From Eriocheir sinensis (Eukaryota; Arthropoda; Malacostraca; Decapoda; Varunidae): 64,000 bases of DNA. The stretch lies in the NCBI RefSeq assembly GCF_024679095.1, contig NC_066544.1, forward strand, positions 5,443,524 through 5,507,523, read 5' to 3'. A model generated the notes under the pieces. That model saw only the letters and a list, made by a program, of their open reading frames with translations, did no database searches and was not told the origin of the DNA. Shown in pieces: positions 1 to 41,086 of the stretch; positions within the stretch are counted from its first letter, which is position 1; every line of letters starts with the position of its first letter. The position numbers and the translations under genes are program-made.

Positions 1-212
1 CCTGAGGCACACAGGATTTTAAGAAATAAAAAGAATCCCCCTGCCTTTCCATAGTTTAAATGCCTTCATGCAGCCCCTTCATCTCTTTCTAATGTCTACG
101 TAACCCTTTCATCTCTTTCTTACTTCTATGAAGAAACGATGAATAGTTAGTGATGAAGAATAAATTATCACCATGAGTCATGTGAAGCTATATTTATACT
201 GTTGCTCCTTAA

Positions 213-458
213 CCCTTTCCATCCGTGACGCAGACGTCGGCATCACAGTATGGAAAGGGTCAAGAGGAAATGGAAGAGGATTAAATCCTCTTCTAAACCT
301 CTCAATCCTCCTCCAAATTCCTCTTAATCCTCTTCCATTTCCTCTTAAAGAGGTTTAGAAGAGGATTAAGAGGTTTAGAAGAGGACTAACCCTTTCCACA
401 CGGTGACGCCGTCGGACTCCCTTTAGATGCCGACGTCGGCGTTGCCGGAGTGAAGGGG
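213..458. mobile_element. piggyBac-like MITE, TTAA target duplication
   Basis: Flanked by TTAA at 209-212 and 459-462. Ends begin CCCTTTCCATCCGTGACG and, inverted, CCCCTTCACTCCGGCAACG, and both then share CGACGTCGGCATC. The interior is itself a palindrome of AAGAGGAAATGGAAGAGG and its complement. No coding capacity. Confidence 0.7.
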
Positions 459-544
459 TTAATATATGATGATACGTGAATTTAAATATCACTGAGCTGA
501 TGCATAGAACTTTTATAATTCAGTCTTGCTGCTTCTGATATATT

Positions 545-1395
545 TCCTTCCTAATGGTGTTAGGTGATGTCTTCAGTGTTTTTGATAGTGTCTATAACAG
601 GAGCAAGCTGAAAGTAAATGTTAACAAAAGTAAAGTGATGATTTGTGAGCGAAGTAGAAGTGAGGTTGTAGATTTTGTATGCCCATATAGAGTGGGAATT
701 GAATGTGAAAAAGAATGCAAAATAATTTTGAATGGTGAAGAAATGGAGGAGGTTAATGAGTTTAAGTAACTTGGATCAGTTATGTGTAAGCATGGTGGTA
801 TGGAGGGAGAGATAAGAGAAAGGGCATTGCAAGGAAGAAGGGTGGTAGGGTCTTTGGGACGAATCATGAATGGCAGAAGTGTGAGCATGGAAGTAATAAT
901 GGTACCAACCCTCACATATGCAAGTGAAACGTGGGCCTGGAATGAAAGTCAGAGGTCTAGAGTGCAGGCAGTGGAAATTAGTTATTTGGGGAGTGCTTGT
1001 GGTGTGAGTAGAATGGCTGGAATGAGTAATGAAAGTGTGTATGAGCAACTTGAAATGTGTCACAGGGGTGAAGGGAAGAAGTGTGAAGTGGTGGAAGAAG
1101 TGAAGCGACAGACTTTAAAGTGGTTTGGCCACATGGAGCGAATGAAGGAGAGTAAGATGACCAGAAGGGTGTATGTGAGTGAGATAGAGGGAGGGAATGC
1201 TAGAGGACGACCTCCAGTGAAATGGAGGGATAGGGTGCAAGAGTACATTAGGGAGAGGGGGGAAAGATCTTTGAGAAACTTTGAGCAGGCAAGGAGGGAG
1301 TGTCTGGATAGAGAAAGTTGGAAGCTCTTCTGCCGTGGCCATCCCCTGTTGGGAGCTCCTAGGAGCAGGCGTCAATGAAATGATGATGATGATGT
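545..1395 (+). mobile_element. LINE family A fragment (C-terminal reverse transcriptase part)
   Basis: Two frames, broken by a TAA near 768-770, read KLKVNVNKSKVMICERS, EFK*LGSVMCKHGGMEGEI, PTLTYASETWAWNES, LKWFGHMER and GRPPVKWRDRV, ending FCRGHPLLGAP. These are typical of the thumb/C-terminal part of non-LTR retrotransposon polymerases. The 3' end is a GATGATGATG tail. It lies just downstream of the RS exon of the coactivator gene, opposite in strand. Confidence 0.75.
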
Positions 1396-1442
1396 CTTCC
1401 TCTTACCATGTAACTAAGTAAAGACTGATCAACATAACTTAC

Positions 1443-28409
<26,967 letters not shown>

Positions 28410-29289
28410 CCCATGGACACCACAAACCTGTAGGATGATAAAATTATAACATTACCTGGTAAAATACAGACATGAAAAACAATTAAGTAGTACATCAATG
28501 GAGCAAAGGTTAATTGCAAAGTAATAAGTGGTAGATCCTTGACTCACAAGAAACATTATGAAGGAAACAATGGCAAAGCAGTCTGTGGATTCTGCCAGCT
28601 TTGAACTCCACAATCCATGTTCATTACATCATTGAATTTTAGCTACTTCAAGTACCGTACACAAACTTTCTCTACCTAACTATTTGTATAGTACTTTACA
28701 AACTGTAAATGAGCAAAAGACTGCACTAGACATACTATTACACAATTACTTAATCTACTTTTCCTTGACAACTTCTACGGTTTATCTTCCATTTCCATGT
28801 GAATGACTTAAAAGTCTAATTATTGATGACATAGCCCATAGAACATCTTTCTAACACCTGTAATTCTTTCAGGAGTGGATATTTACCAATCATCAGTCTT
28901 TATCTTGCCATCGCTATTTTATGATAAGTTTACTATGATTTAGGTTATATCGACTATGATAATATATTAATAATTTTTAACTAAATAAGTGGCAATAGAT
29001 TACAAATTTTACAAATCTTACATGTTTGCTCAGAAAATTGCTACATGACATTGATTTACTAGCTGTGCTACTAGACAAATAACTATGACACTGAGCTTAT
29101 TTACTAGTAAATGATGCCTTACCCAAATATTTTCCTGTTTTTGCTGATATCAACTTGTTTTCCATTCCTGCCAACTACCAAGCCATTACACTAATATAAA
29201 AAAAAACATCAAAAAACTCACAGATTATGAGACAAAGAGGCATCCTTTATGAGTACTAATTCCCATGCCTCTTATCTATCACTAAAGGT

Positions 29290-29960
29290 AAGTAAGCACA
29301 CACTGACCATCATCACCACACACCACTCACTCCTCAGCTCCACCAAGCAACACACAGTAACCCCCACCACAATACCCTAGACCTACACACCACCTGACCT
29401 GCTCACAACACACATTAAACTCCACCATGACACCCTAGACCTGCACACCACCTGTTCAACACCCAGCAGGCACCTCCACCTGACCAGCTCACCATACCAC
29501 CAACCAAAATACAGTAACTCCACCACAACCCCCTAGGACTGCATCACCACCACCTGACCTGCACACCACACCTACATCATCACTACCACCTGACCTGCTC
29601 AACATGACCTCATCACCCTGCCAAACAACAAAACATACACCTGCACCACCACCACCTGACCTGACCTGCTGAACACCCCCTCATCACCACGCCAGACAGT
29701 ACCAAGCACCACTACCACCACCTTACCTGCTCACCACCACACCAGACAGCATCAAGCACCACCTGACCTGCTCAACACCGCCTCGCCACCACACCAGACA
29801 GCACCAAGCACCACGCACCTGCACCACCACCACCACCTGACCTCACCATCACGCCAGACAGCACGAAGCACCCCGTACCTTCACCACCACCACCTGACCT
29901 GCTCAACACCGCCGCACCACCACACCAGACAACACCAAGCACAGCCGCAAGGGTATTAAC
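29290..29960. repeat. CACC-rich cryptic minisatellite
   Basis: Repeated ACCACCACCTGACCTGCTCA units with variable spacers in the first intron of the coactivator gene. The long minus-strand frames here come from the repeat. Confidence 0.7.
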
Positions 29961-30277
29961 GGGGTGACACGCGCTAGGCAACAGGTAACACACGGAAAGA
30001 AAGACACGTGGTCCCAGGCGCCACACCACAACACACCATGCCGGGAAAGAAAGGGGCACAGAATATTCGATAAAACCAAGGAAAAGAGACGGAAAACAAG
30101 TGAATAGAACAAGGAAAGTAAACAAATCGGTCAAAAGAAGAGGAAGAAGACGACCCCGCCATGCCTTCCCTCACCACCACCACCACAACCACCACCATGC
30201 AGATCTCAAACACTAAACACCACACCACCACCAAAACATCACACCACCACGTCAATCACAAATCCTCAACCATTCAC

Positions 30278-30403
30278 CTGCCTTACTTTCACTATCCCCG
30301 GAAAATAATGGTAAATGTAGACACCATGCGGGAGGGAGCAGACGACAGCCCAATATTGCCGCCCCGAACTATGGCTTTACTTATTATCCCGCCATGGCCG
30401 CCC
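30278..30403 (-). other. Non-coding first exon (5' UTR) of the PGC-1-like gene
   Basis: The exon ends at a donor (GGCAG|gtgaat, 30278/30277) and would join the 28427 acceptor. In the frame that leads into the first coding exon there is a TAA and no ATG, so translation should begin in the next exon at 28409. Two short upstream ORFs lie in it: ATG-GCG-GGA-TAA at 30395-30384 and an 11-codon one at 30327-30292. The 5' end is set only by the TATA-like box upstream. Confidence 0.5.
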
Positions 30404-30427
30404 GTGTAAACCGACCCCAGAGATGTG

Positions 30428-30435
30428 TTTTTATA
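30428..30435 (-). promoter_or_regulatory. TATA-like box upstream of the PGC-1-like first exon
   Basis: The minus strand reads TATAAAAA here. About 30 bases downstream comes GGCGGCCATGGCGGGA (from about 30400), which resembles the ATGGCGG core of YY1/TISU elements found at starts of many mitochondrial-biogenesis genes. Position and spacing suit a core promoter. No transcript evidence is available. Confidence 0.45.
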
Positions 30436-30581
30436 AAGGGAATACGGGGTTTGAGGGACTATACTTACACAGCGGCGAGAAAGAGCGTAAAGTCCTTCCC
30501 TCGCACACACACACGCGGCCGCCACACTCACAACAAACACACCAGCGCCTCTACCGGCCATTCCCCTCCCCGCCGAGACTG

Positions 30582-30935
30582 TTTTCATGGGTTTATTAGG
30601 CAATGCGACGTTGTAAAGGTGATTCTAGTGACTTAAAGAGCATATCGTAATTTTTGGCGATGGAAAATGTATAGTAAACCAGCAATCAAGGGCGATTTTT
30701 ATGTTTTCAGTGGGTGAAATGCGCGCCCACAAAGATTACCGTACACATTACACTCCTCCTGTGTTCATGGGTTTATTAGGTAATGCGACGTTATAAGGGT
30801 GATTCTAGCGAGTTAAAATGCACCTCATAATTTTTGGCGATGGAAAATATATATTCCACCAACAATCAGAGGCGATTCTTATATGTTTCGACGGTGAAAT
30901 ACGCTCCCATAAAGGTTACCATACACATCAAACTC
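30582..30935. repeat. Tandem duplication of ~180 bp upstream of the coactivator promoter
   Basis: Copies at 30582-30760 and 30761-30935 share catgggtttattagg, aatgcgacgtt and taatttttggcgatggaaaa, with scattered differences. They lie about 150 bp and 330 bp upstream of the TATA-like box. Confidence 0.75.
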
Positions 30936-32189
30936 CAGCAAAATGAAATCGGTAATCCCCCATGTGCAGATTAGCCCTTTAAATACACATTGCTTATTGA
31001 ATTTACCTATCATTTACACCTTGCAGAACACGTGGATGCCTTGCACTCAATCTATACGCACACCACCTTGTGAAATTTACCTGCTGGACGGGAACCTTTC
31101 ACACTGCAATTCTCCATAACTGGCTGCCGATCTATTTAATACGAATAATAGGCACGGGAGAAAGAAAACAGATAGCTTAATATAAGAATTCACATATAGA
31201 AGCTCAGTTAGAAAGTATGTATAACCCTAGGCAGAGCATGCTTGGCTACGGTGCATCCCCCCCGGCAATGGCAGCCCCTCCCCTCCAGTGCCTGCTCCCT
31301 CACTCCCTTCATCCCCTCGAGATTGTATTATATTGAGTATAGTGTGTAACGCCATCGAAAGGCAAAGTGTGTGAATAAACAGAAGAGGTGATCGAGAGGA
31401 GGAGGACCTGCGGAGCGATACAAAGCGATGCAGGTCAAAATAACTAGAAGAGTGGAGGAGGAGGAGGAGGTGCGGACAGCTGCACCGCGGGAGGCATCAG
31501 GAAGCGCCAGGCACCAGCAGAGTGACGAGACAATCATGGGTGACAGTGAACGAAGCCAAATGCAACGGTGCTAGGTAAAAAAAATGATGGTGAAGAGAAA
31601 CAACGTAAAGCATGGCCGGACACACACACACACACACACACACGAGGGCTTGTCATTAAGGTCTGTATTCCCGTGTAAATGCCAAGGACTTTCCCCGTTA
31701 CGGATGTAGTTCACGTGGGGACCCTCTGCTAAGTCCATCTAATCCTGTTTGCTTCTTGTGGGCAGCCATATAGCAGTTGTGTGTGTGTGTGTGTGTGTGT
31801 GTGTGTCGTATACGGCCCTCCACGGCACCCCTTCACATCCCCACACTGATATACGGAATACCTCGTGGGCCCACTAACTAAATTACGCGCTCTCTGTTAG
31901 ACATGGAGGATTACATATCATACTACATTGTGCTTCACTTAATGCATTTTGCTGTTGAGGAAGTATTATAGGCCGGAAGAGGACGTTATTGCTTTGTCTT
32001 CTGTTTTGACCTCTAATTAAGGAATCTGTAACCATGATAGTCGTAGTTTGATCAGCAGTTTTGAAATAAACTTATTATATGTTGTTTACGTTCTATAACA
32101 AACATATTACGAAAAATAAAATCAATAGATGCATACTAGCCTATATATTCAATGTAGCAGTGGACACATGCAATAGCATTTTTTTCAGT

Positions 32190-32190
<1 letters not shown>
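30936..32190. other. Region without recognised gene
   Basis: Unique sequence with AC/GT microsatellites at 31621-31643 and 31781-31806. I see no coding frame with support. Confidence 0.5.
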
Positions 32191-32760
<570 letters not shown>

Positions 32761-32763
32761 AGT

Positions 32764-32797
<34 letters not shown>

Positions 32798-32989
32798 CGT
32801 AGCTAATAGATAATGACGGTAAAATTCAGTTAATCTACGCCTGAGAAAAAAAAATGGTACTCCAATATCATACAGCATTGTTATCATATAATATTAGACA
32901 ATGGCCTGTGTGTGTACAGGTGTCGCATTAATTATTGTGAATGTCATTTCTTCGTCAAGGTAAAAGTTCCCCTGGTTGTCCTCCTCCGG

Positions 32990-33300
32990 GCGGACAATAC
33001 TGACAGGAGCGAGGCGAGGCTGCGACTGCAGTGCACCCGCTGGGCAGGACACGTGCTGGCGCCACCCCCTTGTTGCAGAGACAAAGCAGGGAGCTGTGGG
33101 AGAAAGCTGGCCCATTGTCCATGGTGGATTAACAATAAACTATGTCTTTCAATCAATCTATATATCTACCTGCATGTCCATCTATCTGCCTATCTATCTA
33201 TCTATTTATTTATCTGTCCCTCTATTTATTCATCTGTCTGCACGCCTGTCTTTTTTTATTCATCTATCTCGTATATTCAAATGTGTATGTCAAAGTGACA
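32990..33300. repeat. Possible LINE 3' remnant plus TCTA/TCTG-rich tract
   Basis: A frame reading RLRLQCTRWAGHV near 33015-33060 recalls LINE C-termini but is too short to be sure. From 33155 the sequence is a degenerate TCTA/TTTA repeat. Confidence 0.35.
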
Positions 33301-33621
33301 AAATGAATGTCCTATAAAGATTTCCTCTCCCCGAGATCATTTTGAGGAGGAACATCTTCATATGAAGGAGTCTGGGACAACATATGGCCATCACTTCAAC
33401 AGTCAACTTGATCAGGCTGACTGACCTGACAGCACCTGAGACAAGGTTGGGTATGGTCACCTTCGAGTGGGATCATCTCTTCATCCTGGACACCACCACT
33501 GTCCATGACAAAGTCAAGACTGTCGTGCTGCCTTTGTTGGCTGAGGAATGTTTGCCTGTTATCAGTTGGCTTAAACAACAAAGCATTGTAAAAACTTTTG
33601 TCTATTGTGAGAAGAGCCAGT
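33301..33621. other. Unassigned segment
   Basis: A 79-codon plus-strand frame (33384-33620) runs up to the LINE B tail. It has no recognisable domain and is probably repeat-derived. Confidence 0.3.
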
Positions 33622-33690
33622 AGCGGGCTTTTTTTTCTACACTCTTTTTGTTGCCCTTGAGCTGTCTGCATTGTTGTAAAAAAAAAAAAA
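33622..33690 (+). mobile_element. LINE family B 3'-terminal fragment with A tail
   Basis: agtagcgggctttttttt, ttgttgcccttgagctgtct, then a 13-A tail: the family B terminus in plus orientation. Confidence 0.65.
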
Positions 33691-35199
33691 AGTATTATTT
33701 GTGATGATCAGTTAAACTGGAAGAAGTATGCGAGATCAAAGATTATGTACAGTATAAATTCACATCCAGATCAAAGATTCTGTGAAGTATCCATAAATCC
33801 CCAGTAACTAAAAAGACTGGATATTTTTCTTTATCTAACTCCAGTTTGTCACATCAGACCTGAGACCACGCAATGAGTTTCTGGAATGAACGCATCGGCG
33901 GGTCGAGTAAGCCATGGAGTGGGTACTCCCGAGAAAACAAAAACAGATATTCTTTACATGGGAACTTGTTGGTGGGGTGGGGGTCTTCACCAGACAAATT
34001 GGGGAGGAATTCTACATTTGAGCCCAAAATGACTTTAACGTGTGTCTGTGTTTTTATTTCCATATCGTTGTTGGTATGCATCCTTGTCCTGAAAGGGCTA
34101 AAACAATAACAATAAAATGGATAACAACCATAACAACAATGGCTACACCAGCAGCAGCATCTACAGAAATACATAAAAAATAAAAATAAAAAGAAAAACA
34201 ACAACAACGAATAGGCAACTACAGGAATATCGACGATGACGACAGCAAAGTAACAGAAACAACAATAAAGCAAATAATAAAAATGAAAAATAATCAAGCA
34301 GCAGCCCTCCACTTCATCCCTGCGACTGAAATATCCAGAATTTGCGAGGAGCGTCAGGAGGAATTTACAAGCTAACACATTACTATTTATTTGGTATGCA
34401 TGCATATATTTACCCGGCGCTCCCCGGTGCACAACCTCTACTTTAAAAATGGCAACACTGATCTGGCGTGAATGATTTTTCTGCATCACGATCCCTGACC
34501 AATCCCCCCTCCCTACCTTTCCTCCCCTCCCTCTGCATCCCTCTCTTCATCTCCCCATCTCCCCTCCTCCCCTGCTCCTTTTCTCTCTCCTCACACGTCA
34601 TGGTATAGGTCAGTCCAGGTCGCTCGGTAGAGTGGGACGATTTGAATTTATTTCCTCATACACACATCGCCGTCCTCTTGACATGCCTACCTTTACCACC
34701 CTGTGCCGGTCCTGTACGCCTGCCACATGATGAATCTCTATAACATACCTGCATTAGCCACATGTCAGTCAGTGTGTTGATAATTCAATAACTGTACTTG
34801 TTTTTAGGTTAGTATATGAGTCACGTGTGAGTATTATTGTATAATAACGTCACTGCTGTCCAAGTAAGTATTCAGATGTAAAAATAATAATCATAAGTAA
34901 TCAGTGAGGATGAAAATTACTGCATTCAGTCTGGCCCACGGTGTTATGGACTCGTTCAATACGAGTATATGGCATTGCCGATATCTATGCAGGCGGAGAA
35001 AGATTAATTCGAATCTTGAGTCGCTTTTGCTCCCTGTCTTACTGTACGGCTGTGAGACATGGACACTGAATGGTGACTTGGTGAGGCGTGTCGATGCGTT
35101 TGGTACCTATCAAGTGCCTTCGCAGGATCATGGACTATCGCTGGAATAACTTGGTGTCGAAACAACGACTACTTGAAAATGAATCGAGGGCTGTTACCA

Positions 35200-36332
<1,133 letters not shown>

Positions 36333-36697
36333 GCTGTTACCAACTCAATTTGTCAAGGCCAACTCCGGCTATTATGGGCATATGGTACGCCTCCCGGACA
36401 TCTATCCTGCTCACAGGGTTGTTTCTGGTCGAGACAACCCTGAGTGGAGGAGACCACTGGAACGCCCATGCAGCTCATGACTGGGGCAAGCCGACCGATC
36501 CTACCGGGAAGAATTTGGGACGGATAGGGCAGCTGCGTGGGAGCTTGCTTGGAAGGGCCATCGGGATTATAGGCGGCGAGTGAATGGAACGACGCGCCCT
36601 GGGCGTGTGTTCCCCAATAGTTAGTTAGACCAAAGCCGTGCTCCATAAACAATGGGAAACTTACGTATTCACAAATTGACCATATTAATAAAAAAAA

Positions 36698-36865
36698 TCA
36701 CACACACACACACACACACACAAGGCCGGCCGTGAGTGACAGAGGGCAACCTATTCCTTTTCCGCTCCCTCTTCCTCCTCCTCCTCCTCCTCCTCCTCTT
36801 TCTCTCCTCTTCCTCCTATTTGCAACTATCTATGGTGGGAATGGAAAAAAAGGCAGGCTAAGCTG

Positions 36866-36919
<54 letters not shown>

Positions 36920-36920
36920 T
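36698..36920. repeat. AC and TCC microsatellites
   Basis: AC at 36700-36722 and 36869-36917, with a TCC/TCT stretch between. Confidence 0.9.
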
Positions 36921-37044
36921 TAATCCTATTAATTTTATTCAGGAAGAAGAGGATTAGGTAAGCTGGTGAGTCACGTGTGGGAACCTGAAACACGTGCCTC
37001 CCAGTTGGCTCACTTGCTCCCTTGTTTTCCTCCCCCCACCCACC

Positions 37045-37241
37045 CTCTCTCTCTCTCTCTCTCTCTCGCTCTCTCCTCGTGGTAAGGAGTAAGGACGGGG
37101 CAGGGGAGGTGAGGGGGACCGGACCTGCTACTTATTACCGCCTGAAGCCGTGGGGTGCGGTCAGTAGGTGACGAGACGCGACTGCCTGCCTGACGAGACT
37201 CTTGGATCGTGCTGGGACCTTGAGGTGACACAGTAAACAAA
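37045..37241 (+). promoter_or_regulatory. Possible promoter/5' UTR exon of the CTCK gene
   Basis: A GC-rich block with a CT (GAGA-type) tract at 37047-37075 leads to a good donor, AAA|gtgagt, at 37241/37242, and the CTCK exon 1 begins with an acceptor-like sequence. This is only a suggestion. Confidence 0.25.
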
Positions 37242-37639
37242 GTGAGTGCTGGAGGCCGACTGACTGTTCGAGAGGTTATCCAAGAGGGGGATTTCAATGT
37301 TATCTAAAATTTTCAATGATCTGATTACCGTAATGTCAATATCACGTAAATACTTGCTTGTAGTTTATGTAGATATTCTGTTTCATGTTCACAAATTGGT
37401 ATGTTTAAGTGTATCTTAGTTAATAGATTAGTTATTAAAGAAGATTGAGAGTCCAAAATCAGTGTCCTGAGTTTAGTGGAAAAATTATAGTGAAACGCAT
37501 CTTGCAATAAAAAGACTTGCAGAGGAATTATTGGAGAGGATTAAAAGTCCCCCACCCAACAAATATATAACGCAGGAAGCAGTAAAGCGCATCTTGCAAG
37601 AGAAGCTGAATGGAGTCTTTGTTAACCGTATTTCAGAAA

Positions 37640-38940
37640 ACTTTCGGCTCTCAACATATATTTCCCAACGCCACAAAAGAGATTAGTCGGGTTGTCATGA
37701 GTGTTTTTCACATTCATGGCCTTGTCAAACTATTATTAGGCTTGCAAAACTACCCATGAAAATACCCATAGCTGGGCGTTATCGCGATAAGTTATCGCGA
37801 TACTTTATCGCTGATAACAAAATCGGGTTATCGGCCATCCGCTACTTATTTAAATATATATCGGTATCTTCGTTACTTTTGTAACCAAACTAACGATAAT
37901 CGCTACTTTTTTCCGCCTCTCAGAATAAAAAACGTTCCCTCTTCCCTACTGCGCATGCGTGGCCCGGTCGCCTGGTGTTATATGAAAAATTTTCGGGGTA
38001 TGAAATATCTTCGGTGAAGAGATATCATACTTAGATCATCAACATTAAAACACAAGGTTATTTTTTTTATGTTAGACTCAAAAATCAATATATCAAAGAG
38101 AAAAATCATTTAACTTTGCCCCCAAAATGGTATTGTGTTATTTGGTGTCCTATCGTCAAAAGCTGGCGCTTTTGCTTACAAACACTGGTCTCTCGTGAAC
38201 TGTGCATGTTCAGACCAGTAAGCGTAGCCTTGTACAGTCTCACAAAGCTTTTTAACACATTAAGAGTTGCTGGAAGGCTGAATCAGACAAAAAGTACCAC
38301 CATCCTCGCTGTTTCTAGAACGACACTCTATACATATAAATACAACTCGTACAGAGTGTCGTTCTAGAAACAGCGAGGATGGTGGTAGTGGTACTGTATA
38401 ATAATTATATGATTCAGCCTTCCAGCAACTCTTAATTACGGTTAAAAAGCTTTGTGGAATTGTACAGGTCTACGCTTGCTGGTCTGAGCATGCACAGTTC
38501 AAGAGAGACCAGTGTTTGTAAACAAAAGCGCCAGCTTTGCTGGTGGGGACGCCAAATATTACCGACCATAGGTACGTGTTAACGTGTGGTTTTCAGGTTT
38601 TGTAAGTTTTCTAAAATACAGATAATGAAAATTTGAATTCATCTATGTTTTTTATTTGAAATATCAATGTAGTATCGTTTTCGCCTATCGGACTTATCGC
38701 TAGCTAGTATCGGAATTGTGGATTTATATCGGGTATCGGTTATCGGTTATCGCCTATATTTGTGTCTCCAGATAACGAATATCGGTTATCACCGATAAGG
38801 TTTTCCATTATCAGTTATCGGTTATCGGGAATAAGGTTTTCTGTTATCGTGCCCAACTTTGGAAATACCCATAACTGTACCAGTCTTTAAAAAAATGTGG
38901 GTGGGTAAATCTCGAAATGTTTGAGAATATGACTCTAACA
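37640..38940. repeat. Family D repeat copy split by a fold-back element
   Basis: 37640-37770 and 38866-38940 together form one family D copy (attagtcgggttgtcatgag, aaaactacccatgaaaatac | ataactgtacc, aaatctcgaaatgtttgaga). Confidence 0.5.
37771..38865. mobile_element. Fold-back transposon (hAT-like) with central long hairpin
   Basis: Direct repeat AAATACCCATA on each side (37760-37770, 38863-38873). Ends are GCTGGGCGTTATCGCG and, inverted, AGTTGGGCACGATAAC. Many subterminal TTATCGG motifs. The centre is an inverted repeat: arms 38128-38329 and 38353-38565, loop 23 nt. The inner 34 bp pair perfectly. No transposase frame. Confidence 0.7.
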
Positions 38941-38970
38941 CTTTCTTCTCGTGGCTGCTGGGCACGGCAG

Positions 38971-39114
38971 ATGCAGGGCGCAGACATGGCTAGCAGGGCG
39001 TGTATGGCGGCGGTGGTGCTGGCGTGCGTGGCGGCGCAGGCGGGTGCATGGAGCTCCTTCTCCTGCACCCTCACGCCGGTGGACAAGGAGCGACTCACCA
39101 ACGCCACAGTCAAG
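38971..39114 (+). CDS. CTCK gene exon 1 (signal peptide)
   Basis: Ends at AAG|gtcatt in phase 0. ATG choices: 38971, or 38986 (preferred, gacATGg, followed directly by the hydrophobic signal core). The run tttcttctcgtggctg ending in ggcag just before 38971 looks like an acceptor, so a 5' UTR exon probably lies upstream. A weak candidate ends at AAA|gtgagt (37241). Confidence 0.72.
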
Positions 39115-41019
39115 GTCATTTGAGTCACCTAGGACCCCTCAACTTGCCCTGTAGCTACAACGGGAGCTTGCTCAGCTGCTTGATGCCCTGCTTATTTATA
39201 GTGAGGTAGTTTGTTGGTTTGTTTTATGACAATAATTGTATATAATGTACAGTAGAGCTGTAGTCACATACTATAAAGTACTGTAGAAAACATTGGTTCA
39301 CTGGCTAATACCCCTGAACATTCTTTCAATAAAATTTAACTAAAAACATAAATCTACTAAAATATACGTAAATCGATGTAAAATATGCTAATGTGAATTA
39401 GGACTTCAGTCAAACCTTCTTATTTTTGTAGATTATATATTTATCAAAGGTTCCACTTAGTCCATTAGCTATATACAGAAAAATACCCCTCATTCATATA
39501 GTTGCTTATGGATTGGATTCCACAATTTTGGAACTTCCAAGAAGTTCCAGTCAACCTCATATAATCTCTCTCTCTCTTTTGCCACCCTTTGGGCATGTTG
39601 TTTCAACGAAGTTTGTATACACTATCACTTGTTTGGCTTCATCTGTCTTCTTTCCACAAAGTGACAACAATGGTAGAGTTCCAAACATATATTATATGAA
39701 TATTTGTAAAGGAACAGCTCTCGTTTGATTTAACATTCATCTTTACACAAAATGGTGACATGGCAGGATCCTAAAATAGAAAAGAAAAGCCCGCCAAGTG
39801 CTGCTGAAGTGCACTTTCAGAAGGGTGAGAGCTCTCACCGTGGCGTTAGTACTTGCCTCATCAGCATCGTCGGCAGTACTTATAGTAAGCAGCAACAGCG
39901 ACACTGGTTCACTTGCAAGGTTAACAAAAAAGAAAATAAGGTTAAAGGTATTGGGGCTCCCGTGGTACCGTGGTAGAGCCTCTGCCTTGCGCTTCGGCGG
40001 GTTGCTGGTGCGTGGGTTCAAGACCTATCAGTTACCATGGGGGTGGAAAGGTGGGCTCTTTCCGACACCCTCAGCCCCGTCATTGGGCCTCCTCCTTGAA
40101 AGAATTGGGCATCTCTCTACCAGCCATCTGGGGGGTTGCGCGGCATGCACCGCCTTCCTCCATTGTAGTATATCCCCAACGAAGTACCAAAAAAAAAAAA
40201 AAAGAAAGAAAGGTATAAAGAAAAGAAGAAAATATACCTCCACTTATCATTAAAGCTTTATTTTTTTACACTTATTTTCATTTCATATACTCTTTTCATC
40301 TTTTTGTGTATTTTTGACGCTACTCTCAATCCTATTCTTTCTCCGTTCGTAGAAAAAAATGTCCCCCCGAAGCTAACTCGCCCCTCTTCCTTCCTTCAAC
40401 AGTCGGCCAGCAAGCGAACGCAATATGATGACTTATTTTTGCCTTTATTTTCATTTTGTTAATTCTTTTAATTTTTTCACGTTACTTTCCCACCATACCT
40501 TCTCCGTTATCTAAGCATTGTCCCACAAATAGCTAACGCATCCCTTCCTTTCCTTTTCCCCACAGTCAACACAGCAAATAAACGCAATGTGACATGAGAA
40601 TGTATTTTTTGTCAATTTATTATGTATTACGTAATATTACGTATGTCTACTTATTATGAATTCTTTTTTATCTTTGCTCACATTACTCTCGTACCATAGT
40701 CTTTGTTAGTGGAAGCATTGTCTCTTCTCTTACCTAACTCATACCCGTTCTTTCCTCCCTGCCCCACAACAGTCTGCCCAGCAAGTTAACGCCAGCGTGT
40801 CCAGCCTCGAGGAGAAGGTTGACGCTATCCTGGCGCTGCTCACACCCTCAGGCCCCCAGCAGGCGCCGTGGCTGCCCCCGCCCCGCACACAGGGTAAAAA
40901 GATGAACTATGCGCTGTTTGGGACTCTCTCCCATACCATACCTTCGTCAGTAAATAAGTACACCTGTAGTTCTTTTTCATCTGCGTTTGCTCATCTACTA
41001 TACCTCCATATATACTACA

Positions 41020-41086
<67 letters not shown>

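Noticed and set aside
33854..34489. 211-codon minus-strand frame with Tyr/Phe/Cys-rich centre
   Set aside because: The central part comes from AAC/AAT-rich sequence; no conserved domain or good start was seen.
39755..39935. Sequence with aaaagcccgccaagtgctgc resembling a LINE B tail
   Set aside because: Similarity is too short to call. It may be another SINE or chance.
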